Shown piece after piece: positions 10,005-22,322 of a stretch of DNA of 64,000 nt. Made by a program: the position numbers and the translations under genes. The notes under the pieces were generated by a model. The model was not told where the DNA came from. It made no database searches and saw only the letters and a program-made list of their open reading frames with translations. The stretch spans positions 90,256,462 to 90,320,461 of the forward strand of contig NC_084834.1 of NCBI RefSeq assembly GCF_033115175.1, in the 5' to 3' direction. How positions within the stretch are numbered: position 1 is the stretch's first letter; every line of letters begins with the position of its first letter. Origin of the DNA: Lepus europaeus. Lineage: Eukaryota; Chordata; Mammalia; Lagomorpha; Leporidae.

Positions 10005-11884
10005 CTGGGGGGTAGAGAGGAAAAAAATGTTTTACATAAATGCCAAGAATATACTAATTTAAAAACCTTACTCAGAAGCATATTTCTCAATTTCAAGAAC
10101 TTTTAAAAGTCAGAAAATTCAAATTTGATGCACTTGGTACAAAGGTCCAATATTCGAGAGAGATTATTTTCAACTACAAAAAATATTTAAATATAGCTCA
10201 ATTTTATTCACTGAAGGCAACTCAGCAAACTTATTTAAGATTACATTTGTGTTACCTGTTAGGGAAGGGGAAGTTTACTATAAAAATTTAGTAATAAAAA
10301 TATAAAAGATAACTTTATGTGAAGGAGATTGGCTTCTTTCACTTAGTCATATCATTTAAGTATGCTCCTTGTCTCTTCATAGCTTGGTAGCTCATTTCTG
10401 GATCTGCTAAATTATTAAACAGTGGTAAAATTCTTTGATACTGTTCCTTTTGTCTCTCTCAGGAGCCTTTGCAACAGATACCAGGGACTCGACCCAAATT
10501 GGTTGCTTTAACTTGGCTTTTTCTTCCAAGCCAAGTACACAATATCTGGTTCTGAATTCACCTGCTTCACCTAGGGTTCCAGCATTAAAAAATAAAGAAT
10601 AACTGCCAAGCAACTTTACATTACTCTGGTGGCTGCCAACAAAAAAATACCATTAATGACTTCCAGAGAGCACATGCAACAAACGGAAACAAAACTCCAT
10701 AGCAAGAAACCAGGACTCCACCAGTGAATGACAGACTTTAATCAACTTCAGGAAGATGGGAAGTCAGTGGAATCATACTGACTGACAATCAGAACAGAAC
10801 AAAGTAGAGAGAGGCCTTTCTTGCAAGGGAAGCCCTGAGTAGACGCTAACCACAGAAACCACTCCATCGTCCTACTCAGCACGAAACCAGAAGTTAGCCC
10901 AGGACAGCTACTGAGAACACTGGTGTCAGAGCACAAGCAGAAACGTACGCTGAGTAATTTTACAAGTCACATTAAGGAAAACAAACAGGAGAAGCTGCTC
11001 CACCACTACACCAAGGCCTGGGACAAAAGGGAGGTTCCCGGCTTGTCCATCTGGTATCTGCTCACACAATCCTCAACTGGAACCTTCCAGGCAAGGTGAT
11101 GGAGCACCAAGAGGCAAAATTCAATAAGAAATGCCTATTAGTTACATTAATCAAAACAAATAACTAGATCATCAGAGTTAATTTTTTTTTTTAAAGTAAC
11201 AGAACGACAAAGGAACCAAAGTAAAAGAACAAGTGACAGAAAGCAAGCAGATTAGTTCTGGAAACGATGTAAGTTTCACTCTATCATTTTGTACATCCAA
11301 AAGGCTTTTTTATACCTATAAAATAAGGAAACACTAATGTTCCTAGGGCTCTGTTTACTGACTCAAAGAACAAACACTCGAGCTGGAGAGATGAGAAGCA
11401 GGAGGCAGTGTGAGGCACCATAAATCCCTCAACTTATCTAGAGTAAGCAAATATTAAAAAAAGGCAGACGAATATCATATTAAAAACAAACACATTACCT
11501 ACCCTGGAAAACAGAGAGGCGGGCGAGACAGGGATGGTTATTTTATTTTTTGTTTTACATCATTTATACTGCTCAGTTTTTTTAAAAATGCATGCACGTA
11601 TATATTTTAATGTTTTTAATTACTAACCAGAACGAACGCACACGGGGCACCAGCACCCCCAAACAAATGTCATTTAAACTCTGGTGATAACGTTGGGAGC
11701 TTATGGATGACACCAAATTTTAAAAATCAGAAGTGAAGAACGGACCCTGCCACTACTTTTCTCTAAAGGAAGATCAAACGTTCTGGAGCCATTTGGAAAA
11801 TGTATATTATAATAAAATAAAACTGCGAGGCGCCTATAAACCCCCGGAGTCCGCTTTGCCCAACCCCAGGCGTCGGGGAAATAC
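10005..11884 (-). other. NUDT9: NUDT9 intron 1
   Basis: 1,880-bp intron, unusually free of SINEs compared with the rest of the window. No additional exon was recognised. Confidence 0.8.
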
Positions 11885-12700
11885 CTGTACGCTGGGATGC
11901 GGCGGCAGCCCGCGGACCTGACAACCACAGAGGCCAAGGCCACAGAGAGAGACACCGTGGCTAGAGCCTTTCCCAGGAAGCGTCCGGCCATCAGCGCCCC
12001 GCAGGCGGCTTCGTGGATCCCAGTCGCTCTCTATCGGGACTCAGCTCTCGCCCTCCCCACAGCCCGGACCCCCGAACACCTGAGGGCACTAGGACCGGGC
12101 CGCCCTCCCGTACCCTCGTGACTACGTCTAACTGTAAACACACACAGAACCAAGAGTCCTCCCAAACTATCAATCCCACGCCATCCCCAGGGCGATGATG
12201 AAAACCAGACCAGCAGCAGGTGAAGCTTCAGCGACCAGCGCCCGGGTCCCGTGACGGCCTCAGCGCGTGAAGGCGCTTTACGGCAGCGCCGCAAAGCAAA
12301 AGTCGTGCCGACTTCCCAGTCCGCGCCGGCACGTCGGGTCCGAGGCAGAGCGGTGTGGAGCCCGCGCTACAGAAAAGCGAACGTGTAGGGGGAGAGGAAC
12401 TGCAAAAGGGCAAAGTTAAGGAAAGGTATTTCAGAGAAGATTATAGCCCTGTGTTTTAACGACAGGCGAGGTTATAGACCGACGCGAGTCCTGGTCATAG
12501 CTGGAACTGTGGGTCGGGGAAGGAGACGTCGAGGAGGGAATTGAAACCCCTGTATCGCTTCCTTTTTTACCCAGTTCGCCGCAGTTGCCAGTGTGCATAG
12601 AGCTTTGTTGGCTGGGGCCCCTGGAGACCCGTGGAGGAGTGAAGACGCTGTGAAATAGGCGCACAGTCTTGAGCAGAAGCGGAGGGCAACACCCCGGTAC
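11820..12700 (-). promoter_or_regulatory. NUDT9: CpG-rich promoter and 5' region of NUDT9
   Basis: A sharp local rise in G+C and CpG dinucleotides surrounds and extends upstream (rightwards) of the NUDT9 ATG, in contrast to the AT-rich flanks. No TATA box is apparent near the ATG, which fits a CpG-island housekeeping promoter. The region also extends about 0.7 kb upstream without repeats. The transcription start is not determinable from sequence alone. I see no clear divergent gene starting on the plus strand. Confidence 0.7.
11885..11991 (-). CDS. NUDT9: NUDT9 coding exon 1 (N-terminus, mitochondrial targeting segment)
   Basis: NUDT9 hydrolyses ADP-ribose to AMP and ribose 5-phosphate, mainly in mitochondria. 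This exon encodes residues 1-35 plus two bases of codon 36. The protein starts [20 protein letters not shown], closely matching the human N-terminus as I recall it: Arg/Lys-bearing, then hydrophobic with no acidic residue, as expected of a mitochondrial presequence. The ATG at 11991 has +4 G but C at -3, so the context is moderate. The exon ends TACAG followed by a GT donor (GTATTT) at 11884. The two leftover bases AG join the first base of the exon ending at 10004 to give Arg36. The exon sits at the edge of a CpG-rich region that is its likely promoter. The 5' UTR start cannot be placed. Confidence 0.93.
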
Positions 12701-14496
12701 GACAAACTCGAAATTAGCCAAGCCACCAGAGAGAGCCGGAAACCCAGGTTGTCCAATGCAGTTTGTAATCTCGCATCTTTTATGTTCATGATCTTGTTCA
12801 TGGAACGACTGTTTAACTTGTTAAGTACCTAATTCACACGTTGACTACCTTGAAGTCCAGGTTAATCAAAGTTTAACAACCGTTCTGGAAACTAACCTCA
12901 GCACAAAACGTGGCTGTACGCTGGCACGGCCTCCAGCAGCCACCGTTAAGATGTCTGCCTGAAAACAAGTGCACTGCCAGGAGAATGTTCTGTTTGCCCC
13001 ACCCCCCACCCCCAACCCCGGTGATAGGCCTGTGAGCCTCTTAGAGCAGATACTGCAAAAAGCTTGCACTTACAAACGCTTTCCCTACCGTTTGGTAATT
13101 ATCTACCATCCAACACTGTCAAGACAGGAGCGCCAGCTTTGTGCAATCAGACGTTTTAGGGACATAACTCTGCTTCCAGTCCCTGTGGAAACGGGGCGCC
13201 TTGCTGCTTCTTGCACCATTGCGTTCTATAATACAGTTAGTCTGTTTCCCTTCTGTCTAGATAGTAACGAAGCCCAGATTGCTTAGCCGCATCCATCAAC
13301 CCCCTCCTCTAAGAGCCTTCTCCGCTTCTCCCTTAGCTTACAACAGCTTTTAAAAAGTCTCCAGCCTTTTGTTTCTGGGCAATGGAGTTGAGTTCATACA
13401 GAACTCTTCCTATTGCAGTAGCATTACTGGACAGAATCTGTCTTTAGTCGGTCAATGTCAAATTTGTTTGTTTCTGACTGCTCTTTTAGGTGAGGAAGTA
13501 CACAGTTGAGTATCCTTTGTCTGAAATGCTTGAGACCAGAAATGTTTCAGGGTTTTGGTGTTTTGTTTTTGTTTTTGTTTTTTTTTTTTTTACTATTTTC
13601 AAATACATAATGAGATATCATGGGAATGAGACCCAGGGTTAAATATGAAGTTTATGTGTATGCATGTAGCCTGAAGGTAACTTTATATAATATTTTAATG
13701 TGCCTGCATTTGGACTGCAACCTAACTCATGAAGTCAGGTATGGAATTTTCCATTTGTGAAACTGGTCATATCAGCACTCGAAAGTTTCAGCTTTTATAT
13801 TTTTGGATAGGGATGCTTGAGCTGTGTTAAAATGTACATTTTAAATATACTTGGCTCCCTCTGATCAGATAAATTTTGTTCTTAATGTTGACAGCCATTC
13901 ATCATTGCTTAAATGTATTTGGTAGGCTCTGTTTGCAAAGTTAAGCTTTTCCAAAGTCTGCACATAAATTAATTCAACAGGGAGAAAAGGAGTAAGGCAG
14001 TGAGTTGCAAAACCTTTGGTCAAAGAAAAATGAAACTTTAAAGTTTCTCTGCAAATCAACCTCTTACTAAAATTAATTCACGAAACTGAGGGAGCAGTGC
14101 AGCTGATCCCAGTGGGTCCCTGATCGTGAGACACAAATCATTTATGTCCTGTGGAGAAACAGACGTTTATTTTCATGTTTGGTCTTATTTTGAGGGATTT
14201 TTCAGGAACCCCAGCCCTTGAGCAAAGGTAATACCCACTTGACTGACGCCTACTTTGCCATCATCAAAATTCCCCATGGGGAACTGGGCATTTGACTGAA
14301 CAGTTAAGATGCTGGTTGGGATGCCACCTCACACATCTGCGTGTCTGGGTTTGTGTTTCTTCTCTGCTTTCAATTCCAACCTTCTGCTGAAGCAGACACT
14401 CCACTGCTTTGCCAAGCACCCTCCCACAAAGCCTTTAGCACACAGGCCTTTGAGGAACACTCAAACTAATATCCAAGCCATAGTCATCTCTGAAAT
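12701..14496. other. Intergenic sequence upstream of NUDT9, no recognised gene
   Basis: Mixed composition with a T-rich run near 13560-13592. No SINE of the C family and no convincing coding exon seen. Confidence 0.5.
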
Positions 14497-14931
14497 AGAA
14501 AAGAGCTTGACTGGGGCTAGCGCTGTGGCGCAGTTGGTTAATCCTCTGCCTGCAGCGCTGGCATCTCATATGGGCGCTGGTTCTAGTCCCGGCTGCTCCT
14601 CTTCTGATTCAGCTCTCTGCTATGGCCTAGGAAAGCAGAAAAAGATGGCCCAAGCCCTTGAGCCACTGCACCCGTGTGGGAGACCTGGAAGAAGCTCCTG
14701 GCTCCTGGCTTCAGATTGGCCCAGCTCCGGACATTGTGGCCATTTGGGGAGTGAACCAGTGGATGGAAGACCTCTGTCTCTCTGTCTTTCTCTGTGTGTA
14801 TGTATGTGTGTGTGTGTCTGTCTGTCTGTCTGTCTCCTTGTCTCTCTCTCCCTCTCTCTCCCCACCCTCACTGTCTGTAACTGTACTTCTGTACTTCTCA
14901 AATAAATTACAAGAAAAGAAAAGAGCATGAC
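14497..14931 (+). mobile_element. CSINE2 with 15-bp target-site duplication and internal CT/GT repeat
   Basis: SINE 14512-14916, flanked by AGAAAAGAGCTTGAC and AGAAAAGAGCATGAC. The CT-rich segment contains a GT/TCTG simple repeat (about 14791-14840). Confidence 0.88.
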
Positions 14932-15181
14932 CATGATAAGGAACTGAAAGGTCAATGTACCGAAGCATAGTAAACCACGGGAGTGGTGATCTGCAATGAG
15001 GGTGCTCCAGAACTATGGCCACAGCTGGCTTCTTCCCAACATTCATTCTTTCTTCCACATAGGAATATATCTGATTTTAAAATGTACACCCCCAGCCCCC
15101 CTGGCTCCCTACAGCTAAGGAAGCCAAATGGTCTTTTCCTGGTCAATGAGATGAAAATGGAAGTCAGTAGGGTGGGTCTTC

Positions 15182-15509
15182 TTTTTTTTTAAGATATACT
15201 GATTTGTTTGAAAGAGTTAGTGAGGGAGAGACACAGAGAGAGAGAGAGAGAGAGATCTTCTATCTGCCGGTTCACTTTCCAGATGGTCACAATGGCCCGG
15301 ACTGGGTCAGCCCGAAGCCAAGAGCTTCAACCAGGTCTCCCACATGGGTTTCAGGGAACCAAATACTTGGGCCATCTTCTACTTTTCGCAGGCCATTAGC
15401 AGGGAGCTGGATCACAAGTAGAACAGCCAGGACACAAACTGAACCAGCACTCATATGGGATGCTGACATCACAGGCTGCGGCTTTACCTGCTACACCACA
15501 ATGCTGCCC
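15182..15509 (-). mobile_element. CSINE2
   Basis: Reverse SINE: poly-T, AGATATACTGATTTGTTTG, an (AG)n run at 15236-15256, head complement CTACACCACAATGCTGCCCC. Confidence 0.85.
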
Positions 15510-15844
15510 CTAGTGTTGGTCTTCTAAGAAGGGCATGGCTTTCTTGATGAAAAAGGACTGCTTCATTTCACAGGCATAATTTGCCTTGGTCATTTTGCCA
15601 CCCTCCTTGATTCCTGCTTGAAAGGAGGGCACATTTCGTAGATCAGGAGCAGTTATCTTGAGATCATAATGACTAAGAGCCATTATGTGGATGGCTGGGT
15701 ATGATGCAAGAAGGAGACTGGGTCTTCTGGCTTCTTCAAAAAGTTGCACCAGTTGCAGACACAGCATTTCTGGAGTATTGAGGAAATAAACTGCTCTTTG
15801 GCTAAGTCACTATGTAAAAATTTTGTCACAAGAGCCAGATGGAC

Positions 15845-16815
15845 AGGCATTTGGCACCACATTTAACATGCCACTTGGGTATTTCAGGCATGGAAAGCCA
15901 AGACACTGTGGCAGAAAAAAAAAAAAAAATGACCTACATGAAAGATCTCTGCGAGTGAGATCCCAGTGGAAAGAACAGGTCATCAAAGAAGGAGGTACCT
16001 TTCTCTGAAGGGAGGACAGAACTTCCACTTTGACTATGACCTTGTCTAAATATGATCAGAGACGGTGAACTCAAAAGGCCTCCATAGCCTTGGCAATTCA
16101 TGACAAGAGCCTAGGGTGATTACTGATGCCATAAACGAGAGTGTCAATTTGTTAAGTCAACAACAGGAGTCACTGTGCACTTACTCCCCATGTAGGATCT
16201 CTGTCCTAAATGTGCTGTACATTGTGATTTAACACTATAACTAGTATTTTACACTTTGTGTTTCTGTGTGGGTGCCAACTGTTGAAATCTTTAATTAATG
16301 TATACTAAACTGATCTTCTGTATATAAAGAGAATTGAAAATGAATCTTGATGTGAATGGAAGAGGAGAGGGAGCGGGAGAGGGGAGGGTTGTGGGTGGGA
16401 GGGAAGTTATGGGAGGGAAAAAGCCACTGTAATCCATAAGCTGTACTTTGGAAATTTATATTCATTAAATAAAAGTTTTAAAGAAAAGATGCCACTTGGG
16501 ATTCCTGTATCCAATATCAGAGTACCTGGGTTCACAGCCCGAAGTTCAGGCAGGCCCTGTTCTGCTCCCAATTCCAGCTTCTTGCTAAGGCACATCCTGA
16601 GAGGCAGTAGGTGATGGTTCACGTCCTTGGATCCCACACGTGGGAGACCCAGATGTGTCTCTGCCTCCTGGCCCTGCTCTGACTTGCTTACATTTGGGGA
16701 TTAACAGCAGACAGGAGACAGATGCACTCTCTCTCCCACTCCTGCTCTTGACCTTGCCCTCACTCTAACTTTGTCTCTTTATCTTTCAAATAAATAAAGG
16801 CAATTAAAAATCTTT
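15845..16815 (+). mobile_element. Old tRNA-type SINE split by an L1 3' end
   Basis: Left part 15845-15879 (GGCACCACATTTAACATGCC), right part 16489-16815 (TCAAATAAATAAAGG tail). This is a more diverged subfamily with CAGAGTACCTGGGTTC around the box B position. Confidence 0.7.
15880..16488 (+). mobile_element. 5'-truncated L1: 3' UTR with polypurine tract
   Basis: L1 3' UTR starting near TCAGGCATGGAAAGCCAAG. The G-rich purine tract is at 16362-16420 and the end is TTCATTAAATAAAAG. It is flanked by ATGCCACTTGGG at 15868-15879 and 16489-16500, a 12-bp duplication. Confidence 0.88.
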
Positions 16816-17454
16816 CAAAAAGAGACAAACAGATAAGGCCTTCTGGACCAATCATGATGAGCGGTGAGGATTTTGTCACAAGCGTGATGAGAAGCCACTA
16901 ACGCTCCATCCACCAAACTGTGTCCTTCCCAACACAGAGAAGTGGGTATTATAAAGGTTGAGACTGGATAAGCCGCAGCCCCTGAGTGGGGGTTGGAGTG
17001 GGAAGTCAGGTGGCTAATGATTAATTCCTGACTCTCAGTACTGTCATTTCCCTCCTCCCTCACCGATCAGCTGGATCAGATGGAGCTTTCTTCCCCCTGT
17101 CTTCCCCATGGCAAGGATTTTCTTCATATCATTTGTGTTCTTTCAGTTAGGGCAGCGTTCATAGCTACTCTTGCTTCCTGATGAGTTAATGCATGCTGAA
17201 AGAATCCTTGAAGCCATTTCTCACATAACAAAGCCTGGCTTTCAAGATCAATTCCTCTGTAGAAACTCAAAAATCCCATTTGACAGTTGCCTCTTTGTTC
17301 TATTTCATATCTGTCCTTCCCACTGAAACACTGAAACTCTTATCCCAGTGGCTGCCATGCCCCAGGGAAACAAGATAACTCAGAATATTTTTTTTAAAAA
17401 GTCTAAAATATTTAGAAAACATAAAAACATTATCCTCATAAAATTTTTCAGCTT

Positions 17455-17765
17455 GACCATGTAATCAGGGCAAATTGTATAACTTCCCCAAGCCTGTTTC
17501 CTCACCTGTAGAATGAAGAGATACTCATCATACAGGTGCCAGATTAAAGGTGAAAACTTTTGTAAAATGTAACAAAATCATAATAATTATTCTTTTCAAC
17601 CATTTCCAATAAGGCACTCACTACTTGCTATGTACTTTACACATTTTGCAACATTTCCTAATGCCAACCCCAAGAGAATGGAAATAATTGTCTTTAAATT
17701 TAGACAGGAGGACTCAGGTTCAGAAAAGTTAATTTACTCAAGTTTGCACAGCCTAAGACTTCATA
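17455..17765 (+). repeat. MIR-like ancient SINE remnants
   Basis: Weak matches to the MIR core: AACTTCCCCAAGCCTGTTTC with CTCACCTGTAGAATGAAGAG (17485), and GACTCAGGTTCAGAAAAG near 17710. Confidence 0.5.
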
Positions 17766-17772
17766 GAACCAG

Positions 17773-18205
17773 GTGTGTCAGTGTTCTATGGCTGCTGTAT
17801 GCATTACCACAGTGAGTACTTTAAAACAGCAGACATGTATTCTCTCCCAGTTTCATACCAGACGTCTGAAGTCAATTTCAGTAAGCCAAAATCAAAATGT
17901 AAGTGGGATTGCGCTCCCTGGAGCCTCTAGGAGACAATTATTTGCCTCTTGCAGCTTTTGGTGCTGCCAGCATTCCATGGCTTGTGGCCATATCACTCCA
18001 TTCTCTGCTTCTGTGGTCACATTGCCTTCCCATTTGTGTCACATCTTGCTTTGCATCACTTTTTTTAAGGACACTTAAAGGTGATCTCACTATCTCAGAA
18101 TCCTTACTACATCTGCAAAGAGCCTTATTCCATATTAGGTCACATTTACAGGTGCTGGGGACTGGGGGCTAATATCTTTTGGAGTCATTACTTGCTATAC
18201 CAGTC
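17773..18205 (-). mobile_element. MLT1-type MaLR LTR
   Basis: Reverse-complement LTR pattern: TTCTATGGCTGCTGTATGC, ACCACAGTGAGTACTTTAAA, then ATTAGGTCACATTTACAGG with GCTGGGGACTGGGGG. Diverged, non-coding. Confidence 0.65.
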
Positions 18206-18239
18206 TTCAAATATAGGTTTGGATGATTATAAAATTCAA

Positions 18240-18480
18240 ATTGTTAGCCATGCATCTGTTCACTGAATATTTATCAAATGCCGGCCATGCGTAAGTACTA
18301 TTTTACATGCAATGGTGAGTAAAGCCAACCACCATTGCTTGAGTGGAGGCTGCCCTCATGAACCTCCAAAGTTGGCTGGGGAGACAAACATTGATAAAAA
18401 TAATCACATTGGCAAATAAATATCAAGTCACAACTACAATCCATTATTATTAAGGGAGGTTCATAGTGCTCTGAAAATTT
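18240..18480 (+). repeat. L2-like remnant
   Basis: TTCACTGAATATTTATCAAA and CTGCCCTCATGAACCTCC followed by GGGGAGACAAACATTGATAA resemble an L2 3' region. Weak. Confidence 0.4.
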
Positions 18481-18599
18481 ATAGTAGGGAGATTTGGCCA
18501 AGTCTGAGAAAGATCCACACAAGGGGCATAAGAATCACTACACATAAAATAGAAAGAAAACAGTCATGATAGTAAGAAGTCTAGTACATGTAAGTATCT

Positions 18600-18884
18600 A
18601 GAAAATCAAGTTCCAGGGCCAGCGCTGTGGAGTGACGGGTAAAACCCCTGCCTGCAGTGCCAAAATCCCATATGGGCTCTGGTTCAAGTTCCAGCTGCTT
18701 CACTTCTGATCCATCTCTCTGCTACAGCCTGGGAAAGCAGTAAATGGCCCAAGTACTTGGGCCCCTGCACCCACCTGGGAGACCCAGAAGAAGCTCCTGG
18801 TTCCTGACTTCAGATTGGCGCAGCTCTGTCCATTGAGGCCAGTTGGGGAGTGAACCAGCAGATGGAAGACCTCTCTCTGTCTCC

Positions 18885-18927
<43 letters not shown>

Positions 18928-19011
18928 TCTCCTTCTCTCTGTGTGTAACTCTGACTTTCAATTAAATAAATAAATCTTAAAAAAAAAGAGAGAGAGAGAA
19001 AATCAAGTTCC
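18600..19011 (+). mobile_element. CSINE2 with 15-bp target-site duplication
   Basis: SINE 18615-18996 between perfect AGAAAATCAAGTTCC copies. It contains a (CT)n run at 18889-18924. Confidence 0.9.
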
Positions 19012-19344
19012 CTATTTTCACTTCCCTCCCTTCTTTGGGGAATCTACCATACAGCGTGGTGTTTTTTCACCAGATGTAGAACTACTATAGTGGGGCCATG
19101 TACAACTACTTAGGTTTTCCTAAGAGTCTTCCTAACTCACACTCTATGCATGGGCCATGTAATATCGGTCTTCACAGATAACAGTTTATTAGTGTAAATT
19201 TTTGTAAATCTGTTAATAAAACTTGCTCCACCAAGAAAGGAACCAAGAAGTAAACACTTAATCTAGTGTGGAAACAGACAAGCACTTTCTCAATTCAGCT
19301 GGTGTTCCAAGATGGGATCAAGGACATTTAAAGAGCCCAACAGG

Positions 19345-19581
19345 GACAGGTTAGGACATCACTTGGAACACTGCATCTCATATTGGTGTACCTGGGTTCA
19401 AGTCCTACCTCTATTTCTGACTCCAACTTCCAGCTTAAGTAATTGGATTCCTGTCAATCACATGGAAGACCGTGATGGAGTGATCAGCTCCCAGCTTCAA
19501 TTCCCCAGCTGTTGCCAGCTTTTGGGGAGCAAAGCAGCAGGTAGGAGCTCTCTGTCTTTGCCTCTTTAAAAAAAAGAAGAG
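19345..19581 (+). mobile_element. Old diverged SINE
   Basis: GGACATCACTTGGAACACTG and GTGTACCTGGGTTCAAGTCC (box B-like), truncated tail. Confidence 0.6.
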
Positions 19582-19935
19582 AGGGCTGGCGCTGTGGCGT
19601 AGCGGGTAAAGCCGCCACCTGGAGCTCTGGCATCTCGCATGGGCACCGTTTTGAGACCTGGCTGCTCCACTTCCAATGCAGCTCTCTTCTGTGTCCTGGG
19701 AAAGCATAGAAGATTGCCCAAGCCCTTGGGTCCCTGCACTCACCTGGGAGACCCGGAAGAAGCTCCTGGCTCCTGGCTTCAGATGGGCATAGCTCCAGCC
19801 CCTGCAGCCAATTGGGGAGTGGACCAGCGGATGGAAGACCTCTCTCTCTCTCTGCCTCTGCCTCTGCCTCTCCTTCTCTCTGTGTAATGCCAACTTTCAA
19901 ATAAATAAATAAATCTTTTTTTAAAAAAAAAGGAG
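19582..19935 (+). mobile_element. CSINE2
   Basis: GGGCTGGCGCTGTGGCGTAG head, CAAATAAATAAATAAATC tail, directly abutting the previous SINE. Confidence 0.88.
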
Positions 19936-20761
19936 GAGAAGGAAGTCTTGTTGACCTTATCTCAGACTGTTTATTAAGCAAGAACGATGTTTGCAAATGT
20001 TATGATGTGTGAGAGCTTGTAGACGATGTGCTTCTACAGTTAAAAATGAGTGTTTTTCAAAGTTTTCACTGATGTTATGTGAAAGAAACAAAGTTATTTT
20101 ACTTAGTAGCTAGTTGAAAAGCAAAATATAGGATAGTTTCCATATGTGAAGTCAGTATTTTTTTCTCCTCTTTAAGCTTGTATCATCCCTGTTCTTTGTA
20201 AGTGCAGGGAGAAAGCTGTGTGGAGCTCCTCTTAACTGCATTTAGACCAGACTATAGAAGGGAACAACTGCCTTCCATCCCCATCTGAAACCCCTCGTCT
20301 ATCTCAGGAAGGAAGACTGAGGACGGTAGCTACATCTGCACAGAATTCCATCACAAGATAATGTCTGTCCCTTGGCTCATTGATTTACAGCCCCTATCCT
20401 TCCTCTCCCCTGTAGAAAGAGGGGTAACACTTCAGAATATTGTTAAACAGATGGATAATCACACTCCTGTCTCATCTCTTTCTTGGTTCTCCCCTTTTAC
20501 CTGTGAATGAAATTGTATGCCTTTTCTCCCTCTTAACCTTTGTCAGCTTATTTCAGCCAGGGGAAAATTTCCCTTTGTCTCTGTACATGGCAGAGAACTA
20601 TTTGCATTTAGGAAACCAGCTCTTTGCCTGTTATTTGGCCCAAGTAAATATCAAGTTCTTGATCCTGTGAAGTCAAGGGTTCCTGTGACCTAAGCAGGCT
20701 GCATTAACTGTATCATGTAGTTAGAATAGCATTCAGTAGACTCAAGGAAGAACTTTCAAAT

Positions 20762-21050
20762 AACTATCCAGGGGCCGGTGCTGTGATGCAGCAGGTTAAT
20801 GCCCTGGCCTGCAAGTGCTGGCATCCCATATGGGCACCGGTTCTAGTCCTGGCTGCTCCTCTTCCGATCCAACTCTCTGCTATGGCCTGGGAAAGCAGTA
20901 GAAGATGGCCCAGTCCTTGGGCCCCTGTACCCGCGTGGAAGACCTGGAAGAAGCTCTTGGCTCCTGGCTCTGGATTGGCACAGCTCCGGCCATTGCAACC
21001 AATTGGGGAGCAAACCAGTGGATGGAAGACCTCTCTCTCTCTTTTTCTCT

Positions 21051-21109
<59 letters not shown>

Positions 21110-21188
21110 CCTGCCTCTCCTCTCTCTGTGTAACTCTTTCAAATAAATAAATAAATCTTTAAAAAATATTTTTTAAAAAAACTATCCA
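20762..21188 (+). mobile_element. CSINE2 with 9-bp target-site duplication
   Basis: SINE 20771-21179 between AACTATCCA copies. It has a long (CT)n run at 21052-21107. Confidence 0.88.
21052..21107 (+). repeat. (CT)n microsatellite inside a SINE
   Basis: About 56 bp of uninterrupted CT dinucleotides within the CT-rich region typical of CSINE2. Confidence 0.95.
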
Positions 21189-21598
21189 AACTCTGTAAGG
21201 TTAATAAGCCTTCTTGGGTTCATTTCTTGTTTCTTCTCATGCATTTGTGTCCAAGAGATATCGTTTATGTCTACTGTTTATACATCTAAAAGGAATTGAG
21301 TTCTGTGTTCACTTTCTGTGGACTTGTGATGATGAGTGCAGTATTGAATGCTAGCAAGGAGGCAAGCAGAGACTATACCATGTACAATTTTGTGAAAAAG
21401 GGTAAGGAGTTTGGATTGTATTCAAAGTGCTAGGTAGGAAGGTAGACATTAGCCTATGTGTGTGAGGGGCACAAGAACAAAAATGGAAAATTTGTTCAGT
21501 CAAACGAGGGAAGAAATGTAGAGCTTGCTTTGGAAGCAGCCCAGTGTTAACACGTCAGAAGTCTTTTCCATGTCCCATAATCTTGTAGAAGGGGCCCC

Positions 21599-22322
21599 TG
21601 TTAGGAAAAGAGGCACAGAATAGAGAGGAGGCAGTGTAAGAATTTACAGCCAGACTGAATTTATTCAGAGAAAATAAATTCACAGAGGTGGGTGACCAAT
21701 TGAGTGCACATTGATAGAACACATGGCAGAAGGCCCCAACCCTCAGGAGCCAGAGCCACGCCCTTTTATAGTTTAGGAGGGCTAAGGATAGGGGTGGGGT
21801 AGGGGACAGCAGACTTAGGGGAATCCCTGGAACTGGTCTTTCAGGGGCTGTGGGGGGTGGGGTGTGAAGGCAATAGGATGTGAGACTCAATTGAAATTCA
21901 AGGGCATTTCAATGTTTATCTTTTGGGCAATGAGGGAGAATGGCTGAGGTTTATGTCTTTGTTCCTTCATCCCCTTCTTTTCAGGGGACACCTCAGGGAA
22001 CTCTTCCCAGCCTGCACCAGGGAAAATATTAGGTCCAATAACTCTGAGATGATAAAGTCCCAGTAGGAATTCCCTAAGTTTTATGCCCAGAAAACCCTCT
22101 GTCCAGCAATATCCCAGAGGGAGATGGGATGAGAAACACCCATAAAAACTCCAACCTGAATGCAACTTGGGCTCTCAGTTCTTTGCTGAGATGCCTGCCT
22201 GGGTTACCAAGTGTGTTCTCTTCTTTAAACTTCGCTAGCATGCTTACTGCCAATCTCTGTCTCAAATCTGAGATTCTTTGATTGGAAAACAAGGACCTAT
22301 GTTCGAGCTATCTTTAGAAACA
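21599..22322 (-). mobile_element. Endogenous retrovirus LTR (TG...CA, with TATA box)
   Basis: Read on the minus strand it starts TGTTTCTAAAG at 22322 and ends CCTAACA at 21599, about 724 bp. It contains CTATAAAAGGGCGTGGC near 21768 and AATAAA motifs near 21660-21680, a canonical U3-TATA-R-polyA order. Partial copies lie at 23694-23856 and 57058-57440. No coding sequence is recognised. I do not know the family. Confidence 0.7.

Noticed and set aside
14309..14905. 198-codon plus frame
   Set aside because: Second half is a CSINE2; the first half lacks recognisable similarity and splice context.
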